Position numbers and translations under genes: made by a program. From JASGKO01 sp049840595 (GTDB lineage Bacteria > Verrucomicrobiota > Verrucomicrobiia > Chthoniobacterales > Chthoniobacteraceae): 30,960 bases of DNA. Shown here piece after piece: positions 13,865 through 20,667 of this stretch. The notes below the pieces were generated by a model, which saw only the letters and a list, made by a program, of their open reading frames with translations, was not told the DNA's origin and did not search any database. Position 1 is the stretch's first letter. Every line of letters begins with the position of its first letter. The stretch spans positions 1 to 30,960 of the forward strand of contig JASGKO010000037.1 of the NCBI GenBank assembly GCA_049840595.1, written 5' to 3'.

Positions 13865-14632
13865 ATGGAGCCTGTCGCGACACTGGTGCTTCTACCCGGG
13901 CTGGACGGGACCGACGTTTTCTTTCGTCCGTTGCTGGCGCTGCTTCCAAGCTCCATTCAACCCCGGGTGATTGTCTTCCCAACGCCGAATGCCGGCGGAT
14001 ATGACGAGTTGTTACAATTCGTGCGGGAAGTTACAGCGGATCTCCCGGAGTTCACCATTTTCGCTTCCTCGTTTTCGGGGCCGCTTGCGATCATGCTGGC
14101 GGCGGTGGAGCCGGAGCGAGTCAAGGGCATCATCCTTTGCTCCACCTTTGTGCGCGCGCCAAAGCCGGGCCTGCCGCGCTACCGTTTTGCGATGGTGCCG
14201 CCTGTGGTGTGGACGCTGCGGGCGATGCGGCGCCTTCCCGTCTGGCTGCGGCGACGCGACGATCCACTCCGCGTGGCGAAGGCGGAAACCTGGTCGCGAG
14301 TCTCCGCGCAAGCCCTGGCCGAGCGCGGCCGGGCGATTCTGGAGGTGGATGTGCGGGAGACGTTGCAAAACTGCCCGCAACCAGTCCTGTGCCTTGATTT
14401 TGCCGACGACCAGGTGGTCCCGCGGCACAATGCCGAGGAGATTTGCCAGCTTCATCTGGCGGCCACCATGGTGACGCTCCCCGGCGGTCACTTCGGAATG
14501 TTCACGCACCCGGGCCCGGTGGCTGAACAGGTGGTTTCGTTTATTGGAGCAAACTCTAAAAATCCGCGCCCGAGTATAAATCATCCATTAAACGTGAGTA
14601 CGCCGTGTAGCCACGGCCCTGTGGGCCGTTGA
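13865..14632 (+). CDS. Alpha/beta hydrolase
   Basis: The 255-residue product has the fold's first strand and oxyanion turn (LVLLPGLDGTDVFF), a nucleophile elbow ASSFSGPLA (Ser69), a late acid in LDFADDQVVP (Asp181 or Asp182) and His209 in PGGHFGMF. The elbow lacks the common GxSxG glycine but keeps small residues. Substrate is unknown; esterase, lipase or thioesterase activity is plausible given the lipid neighbours. It starts 24 bases after the Mpo1-like gene. The conserved domain ends near residue 229. The last residues, including SHGPVGR, are encoded by a palindrome (14613-14629), so the natural stop may have been lost to a repeat insertion. Confidence 0.8.
   Translation: MEPVATLVLLPGLDGTDVFFRPLLALLPSSIQPRVIVFPTPNAGGYDELLQFVREVTADLPEFTIFASSFSGPLAIMLAAVEPERVKGIILCSTFVRAPKPGLPRYRFAMVPPVVWTLRAMRRLPVWLRRRDDPLRVAKAETWSRVSAQALAERGRAILEVDVRETLQNCPQPVLCLDFADDQVVPRHNAEEICQLHLAATMVTLPGGHFGMFTHPGPVAEQVVSFIGANSKNPRPSINHPLNVSTPCSHGPVGR
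14604..14629. repeat. Palindrome forming the 3' end of the hydrolase gene
   Basis: ACGGCCC (14613-14619) and GGGCCGT (14623-14629) form a perfect 7-bp hairpin with a TGT loop, preceded by CGTGTAGCC. The layout, TGTAGC then a short palindrome around CTGTG, resembles one arm of the repeats at 12070 and 17550. It may be a diverged half copy. Confidence 0.5.
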
Positions 14633-14727
14633 GGATGAGGTCGCCATGGTTAAATCGCCTCCCACCAGCGACTGCCCGTTTGAGCAAAGTTGAATTTCGC
14701 GAGATGGGGACGAGCGTAATTGCTGAA

Positions 14728-14950
14728 AGTCCCGGAGGGACGTCGGAAATTAGCCGGTGGTGAAGCGCAGCGAGAACCACCGGTACCACATTCCCTCAAT
14801 TTTTTGCGTCCCGGAGGGCCGCTGGAAAATGGGAATCCACTTTCTTCGCGACGGTTGGTTTCCAGCGACCCTTCGGGGCGCAGGTTCTTGGGAAAAATTG
14901 CAAACCGGTGGTTTTCACCACCGGCTAATTTCCGGCGTCCCTCCGGGACT
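14728..14950. repeat. 223-bp nested inverted repeat
   Basis: The left arm (14728-14764), opening AGTCCCGGAGGGACGTCGGA, and the right arm (14914-14950) are reverse complements over 37 bases with one mismatch. Inside, AACCACCGGT and ACCGGTGGTT pair, and further in GCTGGAAA pairs with TTTCCAGC, next to diverged copies of the CCCGGAGGG motif. The whole element could fold into one long hairpin. It fills the gap between the hydrolase and the convergent aminotransferase. I recall similar CCCGGAGGGAC-containing elements in other Verrucomicrobia. I see no gene inside. The stretch 14633-14727 before it holds nothing I can name. Confidence 0.9.
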
Positions 14951-14975
14951 AAGACTTCATGAAACTCGAGCCGCC

Positions 14976-16649
14976 TTAAGTCTGGCGACGGTTCAGCAGC
15001 GATCCGATCATCTCCTTGAGGATACGGCGCTTGATCGGCGTTGGATTCGGGTTCGGATCCTGCCACCACCAGCCATCCGCCTGCATCGCGCGGGCGGCCG
15101 CGAGGAAGCGGTCGGCCACGGTCTCGAAGTCGGCATCGGTGTAGTTCAGGCTGAAAATAAACCGTCCTGTCCCAATCCAGCTCAACGCCAGCCCCTCGGC
15201 GCGGAGATAGTATTGCAACATCCAGTTGTAGCGCGAGGGCATGGTGTAAAGCACCGTCCACACGCTGGAGAGATTCGCCACCCGCACCGGCAGTTGCTCG
15301 TCGGCGAGCCGCTGGTTGAGATGGCCCGCGCGGAGGTCCCAGCGCTCATCGAGGTTCTCGTAGAGTTTCAGAATTTCCGGCGTCTTCAGCCGTTCCAAAA
15401 ATTCATGCATCGCGCCCATCACGCTTGGGTGGGAATTGAACGTCCCGCGCGCAAAGCAGATGTCCGCTGGCCGGTCTTCACGAAAGCGCTTCATCCATTC
15501 GTGCCGTCCGCACACCACGCCCACCGGCAGGCCGCCGCCGAGCGTCTTGCCGTAGGTCACGAGGTCCGCCGGCACGCCGAAATATTCCTGCGCGCCGCCT
15601 GGAGCAAGCCGGAAGCCGAGAAACACCTCGTCGAAAATCAAGGCGATCCCGCGCTCCGTGCAGATTGTGCGCAGCTCCTGCAGCCACGCGGTGTAGGCCG
15701 CCTTGTCAAAGCCCGCCCGCCGTGCGCTGTCCACCAGCGAGGAATCGGCGGGCGCGGGCAGGTTGGGGCTCAGCGCCTGGAGCGGATTCACCAGCACGCA
15801 GGCGATATCGCGCCGCGTGCGCAAGACGTGCAGCGCGGCCTCGGACATCTCGGAGAGCGTGTAGGTTTCGTTGGCTGCGATCGGATTGCCCACGCCCGGT
15901 TGCACATCGCCCCACCAGCCGTGATAGGCCCCGCAAAAGCGCACCAGATATTTGCGCCGGGTATGGTAGCGCGCCAGTCGCACCGCCTGCATTACCGCCT
16001 CGGTGCCGGACATGTGAAACGACACCTCGTCGAGCCCGGAGATTTCCTTCAGCCGCGCGACGTTTTCCGCGATCACCGGATGATAGCCGCCCAGCACCGG
16101 CCCGAGCGCACGCACTTTCTCGTAGCCCTGCTCCATGCACGATTTGTAGAAATCGTTGCCGAAAAGATTCACTCCATAGGAACCGGTGAGGTCGTAGAAG
16201 CGGTTGCCATCCAGATCGGTCAGCATCACGCCGTCCGACGATTGCAGGAACGAGCCCGCGCCGAGATGCGCCCGCACCATGCGACTGTATTGGAAGGGCA
16301 CGCGATAGGTTTCGGTAAACTGCACGTCGGAAATACTGTCGCGCACCTCCGCGGTGGCCTGGCGTGTTTTGGCAAAGCGTTCACGATAAAGCTCCGCCAG
16401 CCGCATGAAGCCGTCGTGACGCCGCGTGCCGATTTCCTCCGGCGCGTCATCGGAGCGGAAAAACTGGTCGCCGGTGAATTCGTAAAACGGGACCAGCGAA
16501 GCGACCCGGCGCGACATCTTGGAATGCCCGGTCAACGAAGGATGCTTGGCGCGTGAAAGTTCGAGGCGACGCTTCGCTTTCAGCAGGCCCGCTACCAGTG
16601 CGGCAGCCCCCAAGGCCGGCAACATCGTTTTGACGAATCGGTCATTCAT
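14976..16649 (-). CDS. Membrane-anchored class III aminotransferase (glutamate-1-semialdehyde aminomutase-like)
   Basis: The 557-residue protein is a PLP-dependent class III aminotransferase. SGTEAVMQAVRLAR (214 on), CGAYHGWWGD, the cofactor Asp in LIFDEVFLGFR (Asp340) and the Schiff-base lysine in TYGKTLGGGLPVG (Lys368) are present. It is more than 100 residues longer than typical HemL-type enzymes. The extra N-terminus begins with a short hydrophobic helix (residues 8-23, TMLPALGAAALVAGLL) followed by KAKRR, so it is probably held to the inner membrane. The substrate is unknown. Lying divergently from psd with 9 bases between the start codons, it could work in lipid or aminolipid metabolism, but a heme role is not excluded. 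Confidence 0.85.
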   Translation of the reverse strand: MNDRFVKTMLPALGAAALVAGLLKAKRRLELSRAKHPSLTGHSKMSRRVASLVPFYEFTGDQFFRSDDAPEEIGTRRHDGFMRLAELYRERFAKTRQATAEVRDSISDVQFTETYRVPFQYSRMVRAHLGAGSFLQSSDGVMLTDLDGNRFYDLTGSYGVNLFGNDFYKSCMEQGYEKVRALGPVLGGYHPVIAENVARLKEISGLDEVSFHMSGTEAVMQAVRLARYHTRRKYLVRFCGAYHGWWGDVQPGVGNPIAANETYTLSEMSEAALHVLRTRRDIACVLVNPLQALSPNLPAPADSSLVDSARRAGFDKAAYTAWLQELRTICTERGIALIFDEVFLGFRLAPGGAQEYFGVPADLVTYGKTLGGGLPVGVVCGRHEWMKRFREDRPADICFARGTFNSHPSVMGAMHEFLERLKTPEILKLYENLDERWDLRAGHLNQRLADEQLPVRVANLSSVWTVLYTMPSRYNWMLQYYLRAEGLALSWIGTGRFIFSLNYTDADFETVADRFLAAARAMQADGWWWQDPNPNPTPIKRRILKEMIGSLLNRRQT

Positions 16650-16658
16650 GGTTCAAAG

Positions 16659-17555
16659 ATGATAAGCAAATCACACCGGGACTTCAAAGTGCGACCACTT
16701 CTCAGTAACATCTTCAAGACAGAGGGACTGAATTTTTTCCTCACCAACCGCCTTCCCCGGCGGCTGGCGACTCGTTTCATCGGCTGGTTCAGCCGGATTG
16801 AGCAGCCGCTGGTGCGCGATGTCTCTATCGGAGTCTGGAAGCTGTTTTGCGCGCTCGATTTGAGCGAGGCGAAGCAGACGCATTTCACCAGCATGCGCGA
16901 TTGCTTCATCCGCGAACTGAAAGACGGTGCGCGTCCGATCAATCAAGATTCCGCGATGCTTAGCAGCCCCTGCGACGCCATCGTCGGCGCGGGTGGGGAG
17001 ATTTGCGGTGGTGAGCTTTTGCAGGTGAAAGGCTCCTCCTATCCGCTGGCCGAATTGCTCCGCGATCCGGAGCTGGCTGCATTTTATGAGGGCGGCTGTT
17101 TTGTCACGCTCCGGCTCACCGCTGCGATGTATCATCGCTTTCATGCGCCGCACGATTGCCGTGTCGAAAGTGTTCGCCACATCTGGGGCGATGTGTGGAA
17201 TGTGAACCCGCCCACGCTGGCGCGCGTGCCGAAGCTGTTCTGTCGCAACGAACGCGCGGTCATTCGCACGCGGCTGGCGGCGGATGACTCGCTGATCACG
17301 CTGGTGCCTGTGGCGGCGATCCTTGTGGCGGGGATTCGGCTGCGGTTTCTCGATTTGGTGGTCGATCCGCGTCACGCTACGCCCGAGTCCATTCCATGCG
17401 ATGTGACCTTCGGCAAAGGCGAGCAGATGGGCTGGTTCGAGCATGGCTCCACGATTATCGTGCTCGCGCCAAAAGGCTTCACTTTATGCGATCACGTGCA
17501 GACCGGATCGCAAATCCGGATGGGTAATGCACTGCTTTCGAAAAACAAGCTGTAG
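16659..17555 (+). CDS. psd: Phosphatidylserine decarboxylase
   Basis: Psd is a membrane enzyme that makes phosphatidylethanolamine from phosphatidylserine. It cuts itself to create a pyruvoyl group. The cleavage motif is HGST (262-265) in WFEHGSTIIVLAPKG, with Ser264 giving the pyruvoyl. Asp106 in SSPCDAIVG and His159 in AAMYHRFHAP complete the expected triad. TSMRDCFIRELKDGARPI is also typical. The 298 residues match the family. Its product is the substrate of PmtA upstream. The last leucine codon and the TAG stop are supplied by the palindromic repeat that begins at 17550. The N-terminal 15 residues are not conserved, and the ATG lies 9 bases from the divergent aminotransferase start. Confidence 0.95.
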   Translation: MISKSHRDFKVRPLLSNIFKTEGLNFFLTNRLPRRLATRFIGWFSRIEQPLVRDVSIGVWKLFCALDLSEAKQTHFTSMRDCFIRELKDGARPINQDSAMLSSPCDAIVGAGGEICGGELLQVKGSSYPLAELLRDPELAAFYEGGCFVTLRLTAAMYHRFHAPHDCRVESVRHIWGDVWNVNPPTLARVPKLFCRNERAVIRTRLAADDSLITLVPVAAILVAGIRLRFLDLVVDPRHATPESIPCDVTFGKGEQMGWFEHGSTIIVLAPKGFTLCDHVQTGSQIRMGNALLSKNKL

Positions 17556-17621
17556 CGGCGGTCTGTGACCGTCGCCATTTTTCACGCGACATTTTGCGAC
17601 GGTCATCGACCGCCGCTACAG
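17550..17621. repeat. 72-bp palindromic intergenic repeat, copy 2
   Basis: The left arm (17550-17575) starts CTGTAGCGGCGGTCTGTGAC, and its reverse complement is at 17596-17621 with one mismatch. The loop is 20 bases and T-rich, as in copy 1 at 12070. The stop codon TAG of psd lies inside the left arm. Confidence 0.92.
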
Positions 17622-17658
17622 GGTCGTGTTTTGGTGATCAAAATCACTCCACTTAAAG

Positions 17659-17686
17659 TTGACATTTCTGTAATGCTGAATATTCT
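17659..17686 (+). promoter_or_regulatory. Candidate sigma-70 promoter for the pseudopilin gene
   Basis: An exact TTGACA (17659-17664) is followed after 16 bases by TATTCT (17681-17686), four of six matches to the -10 box. The start codon lies 107 bases further on, leaving a leader of about 100 bases. Confidence 0.5.
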
Positions 17687-17792
17687 CAGCGGCTTCAATA
17701 AGAGGCGGACCCCATCCAATTCGTTGGACCGTTTCTGGGAATCATAAGGGACTTACGGGACGAAAATCACCAACCGGGAACCACAGGGACTC

Positions 17793-18533
17793 ATGAAGTA
17801 TTCATGCCACAGTAGAACTGCATTCACGTTGATCGAATTGCTCATCGTGATCGCCATTATCGCCATCCTCGCCGGGCTGCTGCTCAGCTCGATTGCCAAG
17901 ATCCAGACCACCGCGCAGCAGACGCAATCGCTCAACAATCTCCGCCAGTGGGGTTCTGCGCTCAATCTCTTGCTGAGCGATCGCGGCAACCGCCTGCCCT
18001 GGGAAGGGCAGCCGATCACTCCCACCAGCGCGACGGCGTGGTACAACGTGCTGCCGCCGTACATGAGCCAGTTGCCGATGTCGAAAATGACCGTGGCCAC
18101 CTATCCGAAGGCCGGGCAGAAATCGGTGTGGATCAACCCCGCCGTGCCGACGTTCGTCAATAACAACTACCAGTCGAAATTCCTCTTCTGCTACGCGATG
18201 AACTACTACCTGAGCACCGGCGCGCTCCCGCAGTTGAACGTCGCCCGTATTGCCAAGCCTTCCGCCACAGTGTTCCTGGCTGAGACGCTGGATAGTTACG
18301 CCAATCTGAATCCGACCTACATTGTCGCGCTCTTCCTGAAAGGGGATATTTTGAAACCGGATGGCACCTGGACCGCGCAGGCGGATGCCGCAGCAAATTT
18401 CCTTTTCTGCGACGGACACGTCTCGCTGAAGAAGCGTCGCGAGTTCGATCCCAACTTCGGAGGCACCGCGACCAAGAGCCCGCCGGACCCGAACTTCACC
18501 TTCCTGCCCTACGTCGGCGCCGTGCAGCAGTAA
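17793..18533 (+). CDS. Type II secretion pseudopilin-like protein (prepilin cleavage motif, H-x9-DG type)
   Basis: The 246-residue protein has the prepilin signature AFTLIELLIVIAIIAILAG, with cleavage expected before the first Phe (residue 11), then one long hydrophobic helix and a globular domain. Near the end is FLFCDGHVSLKKR, the C-terminal DG-H motif of the large PVC-group family of pilin-like proteins. Such genomes carry many copies. The role of each is unknown; surface display or secretion is assumed. AGGGA stands six bases before the ATG. No pilus or secretion assembly genes are nearby, so the locus is a solitary member. Confidence 0.88.
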   Translation: MKYSCHSRTAFTLIELLIVIAIIAILAGLLLSSIAKIQTTAQQTQSLNNLRQWGSALNLLLSDRGNRLPWEGQPITPTSATAWYNVLPPYMSQLPMSKMTVATYPKAGQKSVWINPAVPTFVNNNYQSKFLFCYAMNYYLSTGALPQLNVARIAKPSATVFLAETLDSYANLNPTYIVALFLKGDILKPDGTWTAQADAAANFLFCDGHVSLKKRREFDPNFGGTATKSPPDPNFTFLPYVGAVQQ

Positions 18534-18618
18534 GCCTCTGCCTCGCCCGTCGAAAGGTCACTCTGGGTGGGTTGGAATATTCCAGCGGCTTCGAAGCGGT
18601 CTCCATCCCGGCAAAACC

Positions 18619-19512
18619 TTACTGCCGCTGGTAAACGATGTGTTTATTCCCGCGCGTCTTCCCATCGAGGGTATTCCCATCGGCGGTGAGCACCAGGCGA
18701 TCCGTCCAGTTTTTGGGCAGATTCCAGTGCAACACATACTCGCGGCTGCCATCCGTATGGGTGCCGATGAAATTCCATCTGCCGCTGCGACCACCGCCGA
18801 TTGAGTTATCGGGCAGAAGTTTGATGAGGGCATGGCCTTCTGCGAGCCAGTCGCCGACGACAATGTCGCTGCCCAAGGGAGCCTCGGCCTTGGCGACGGC
18901 CGCGGGCAGCGGGCTGGGCGCGGGCCAGGCCCCGGCGGCGCGTTCGGCCGCGCGCTCCTGGAGATCGAGTTGCACGATGTTCGCACGCAGGGTCGCGGCC
19001 CGCTGCAGCCAGGTATCCTGCTCGCTTTGGGTGAAGAAAGTATCGCGATCACGGGCGCGCTTCGTGGCCTGAATTCCACCCCAGCCCTGCGCGGCTTCGG
19101 AACTGCGGGCGGCCATCGAACCGCCAGCACCCGCGGAGTTGCGTTGCCGTTCCTCAATGGCGGCGATGAGCGCATCGCAAACGATCTGCGCCTGGTGATA
19201 AGCCGCCTGGCGGGCCACTGGAGCGGAAGCCTGGCCATCCGCGTAGTTGGCCTTCAGGCTGGCGATGATTTCCGACTGATCAAAGGCGGGCGTTCCCAGT
19301 GGGGTGAGGATTTTGCTGAGATGACTGTCGATGAACGGTTGCAGTGTAGCGGAGGGTGGGGCCGCGATGGGAAGGTCGGATGATTTTTCCGCTGGGAGCG
19401 AGGCCGGTGGGCGGCTGGGCTTGGCCAGCATGTCGGCGTGGAGTTGGGAGGGGGCGGAGAGGGCCAGAATACCGAGGCCAACCCGCAGCACGGGGGAGGA
19501 GAGCGATTTCAT
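18619..19512 (-). CDS. Secreted protein of unknown function
   Basis: The 297-residue protein starts MKSLSSPVLRVGLGILALSA, a signal peptide probably cut near PSQLHA. The mature part is Ala/Pro-rich, then helical (EERQRNSAGAG, TWLQRAATLRANIVQLDLQE). A C-terminal region of about 80 residues (DIVVGDWLAEGHALIKL, RWNFIGTHTDGSREYVLHWN) looks like a beta-rich ligand-binding or lipocalin-like fold, and ends with TADGNTLDGKTR. I recognise no family. It is convergent with the pseudopilin gene and starts about 150 bases from the end of queA, a gap in which I see nothing notable. Confidence 0.72.
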   Translation of the reverse strand: MKSLSSPVLRVGLGILALSAPSQLHADMLAKPSRPPASLPAEKSSDLPIAAPPSATLQPFIDSHLSKILTPLGTPAFDQSEIIASLKANYADGQASAPVARQAAYHQAQIVCDALIAAIEERQRNSAGAGGSMAARSSEAAQGWGGIQATKRARDRDTFFTQSEQDTWLQRAATLRANIVQLDLQERAAERAAGAWPAPSPLPAAVAKAEAPLGSDIVVGDWLAEGHALIKLLPDNSIGGGRSGRWNFIGTHTDGSREYVLHWNLPKNWTDRLVLTADGNTLDGKTRGNKHIVYQRQ

Positions 19513-19670
19513 TTCCTTGGGGTGAAGTTAAGACGCAACGCTGGGTTAATGAAAAAACAGCCCCTTAAATATTACAAGATTAATAAACTCCGGCTGAGTC
19601 GCCCGGGGTATTGCAGATAAGCAATTATTCAGTTTGGGCGTGATTGCGTTTTCTATCGTTCAGAAAACTT

Positions 19671-20651
19671 CTACAGAATGAGCATGCAATCGCCGTAGCT
19701 GAAAAAGCGGTAGCGCTCGCGGACTGCTTCTTCGTAAGCGTGCAGGATGAATTCCCGGTCCGCAAAGGCACTCACCAGCATGAGCAGGGTCGATTTTGGA
19801 AGATGGAAATTCGTCAGCAGCGCGTTGACTCGTCGAAACGGGTGGGGGGGATGAATGAAGATATTTGTCGAGCCGCGTCCGGCCACAATCTGGCCATGAT
19901 CGCGCATACACGTTTCCAGCACGCGCACGGTCGTCGTTCCCGCCGCGACCACGCAAGGGGCGGTATTGAGGCGGGCTGCCGCTGTTTCGCTGACGAGGAA
20001 GCGTTCCTCGTGCATGGAGTGCAGGCTCACATCCTCCACCTGCACCGGCTTGAAAGTGCCCGCGCCGACATGCAGCGTCACGAACTCATGCGGCACGCGG
20101 GCGAGAATCTCCGGCGTGAAATGCAGCCCCGCCGTGGGAGCCGCGACCGCCCCGGGTTCGCGCGCATAGACGGTCTGGTAGCGTTCCTGGTCCTCCTGGT
20201 CCGCTTCGCGCTCGAAGTAGGGCGGCAGCGGCAGCTTGCCTACGCGATCAAGATCGAGCACTTGCTCGAATTCAATGATCCGCTCCCCGCTTTCCAGCAC
20301 CTGCTGGACGCGCCCGATCACTCCATCCACCACCACCTCCGCGCCGAGGCGCATCTTCTTCCCGGGCCGCACCATGCTTTGCCAGCGGGTGGGGGAGAGC
20401 GCTTCGAGCAGCAGCAGCTCGATCCGCCCATCGTCCGAAAAAACGCGGGCCGGAATCACCTTGGTATTATTGAGCACGACGAGCGAGTCCGGCGGGATCA
20501 AGGACGCGAATTCGGTGAAGGTGCGGTGCTCGATCGTCCGTTCCTTCCGCCGCAATACCAGCATCCGCGACGCATCGCGGCGCGGAGCCGGATGACGCGC
20601 GATCAGTTCATCGGGCAGTGAGAATTCATAATCTGCCGTGCGCGTGCTCAT
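19671..20651 (-). CDS. queA: S-adenosylmethionine:tRNA ribosyltransferase-isomerase
   Basis: QueA transfers and rearranges the ribosyl part of S-adenosylmethionine onto preQ1-modified tRNA, giving epoxyqueuosine. The sequence carries YEFSLPDELIARHPAPRRDA, LVVLNNTKVIPAR, AVAAPTAGLHFTPEIL, HVGAGTFKPVQ, GTTTVRVLE and FHLPKSTLLMLVSAFA, all typical. I chose the ATG at 20651 (MSTRTADYEF), giving 326 residues, because earlier in-frame codons add a basic tail inside the previous gene. It begins 16 bases after the GH-GT2 enzyme ends and may share its transcript. No other queuosine genes are in the window. Confidence 0.96.
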   Translation of the reverse strand: MSTRTADYEFSLPDELIARHPAPRRDASRMLVLRRKERTIEHRTFTEFASLIPPDSLVVLNNTKVIPARVFSDDGRIELLLLEALSPTRWQSMVRPGKKMRLGAEVVVDGVIGRVQQVLESGERIIEFEQVLDLDRVGKLPLPPYFEREADQEDQERYQTVYAREPGAVAAPTAGLHFTPEILARVPHEFVTLHVGAGTFKPVQVEDVSLHSMHEERFLVSETAAARLNTAPCVVAAGTTTVRVLETCMRDHGQIVAGRGSTNIFIHPPHPFRRVNALLTNFHLPKSTLLMLVSAFADREFILHAYEEAVRERYRFFSYGDCMLIL

Positions 20652-20667
20652 GGCTGAACAACGGAGG

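Noticed and set aside
14757..16556. A 599-residue plus-strand open frame opposite the aminotransferase
   Set aside because: It is rich in His/Arg/Ala as GC-rich antisense frames are, and the aminotransferase strand carries all PLP motifs.
12070..17621. The two similar palindromes as a CRISPR array or ends of one transposon
   Set aside because: There are only two copies 5.5 kb apart, each an internal hairpin, and the genes between are normal housekeeping and lipid genes with no transposase.
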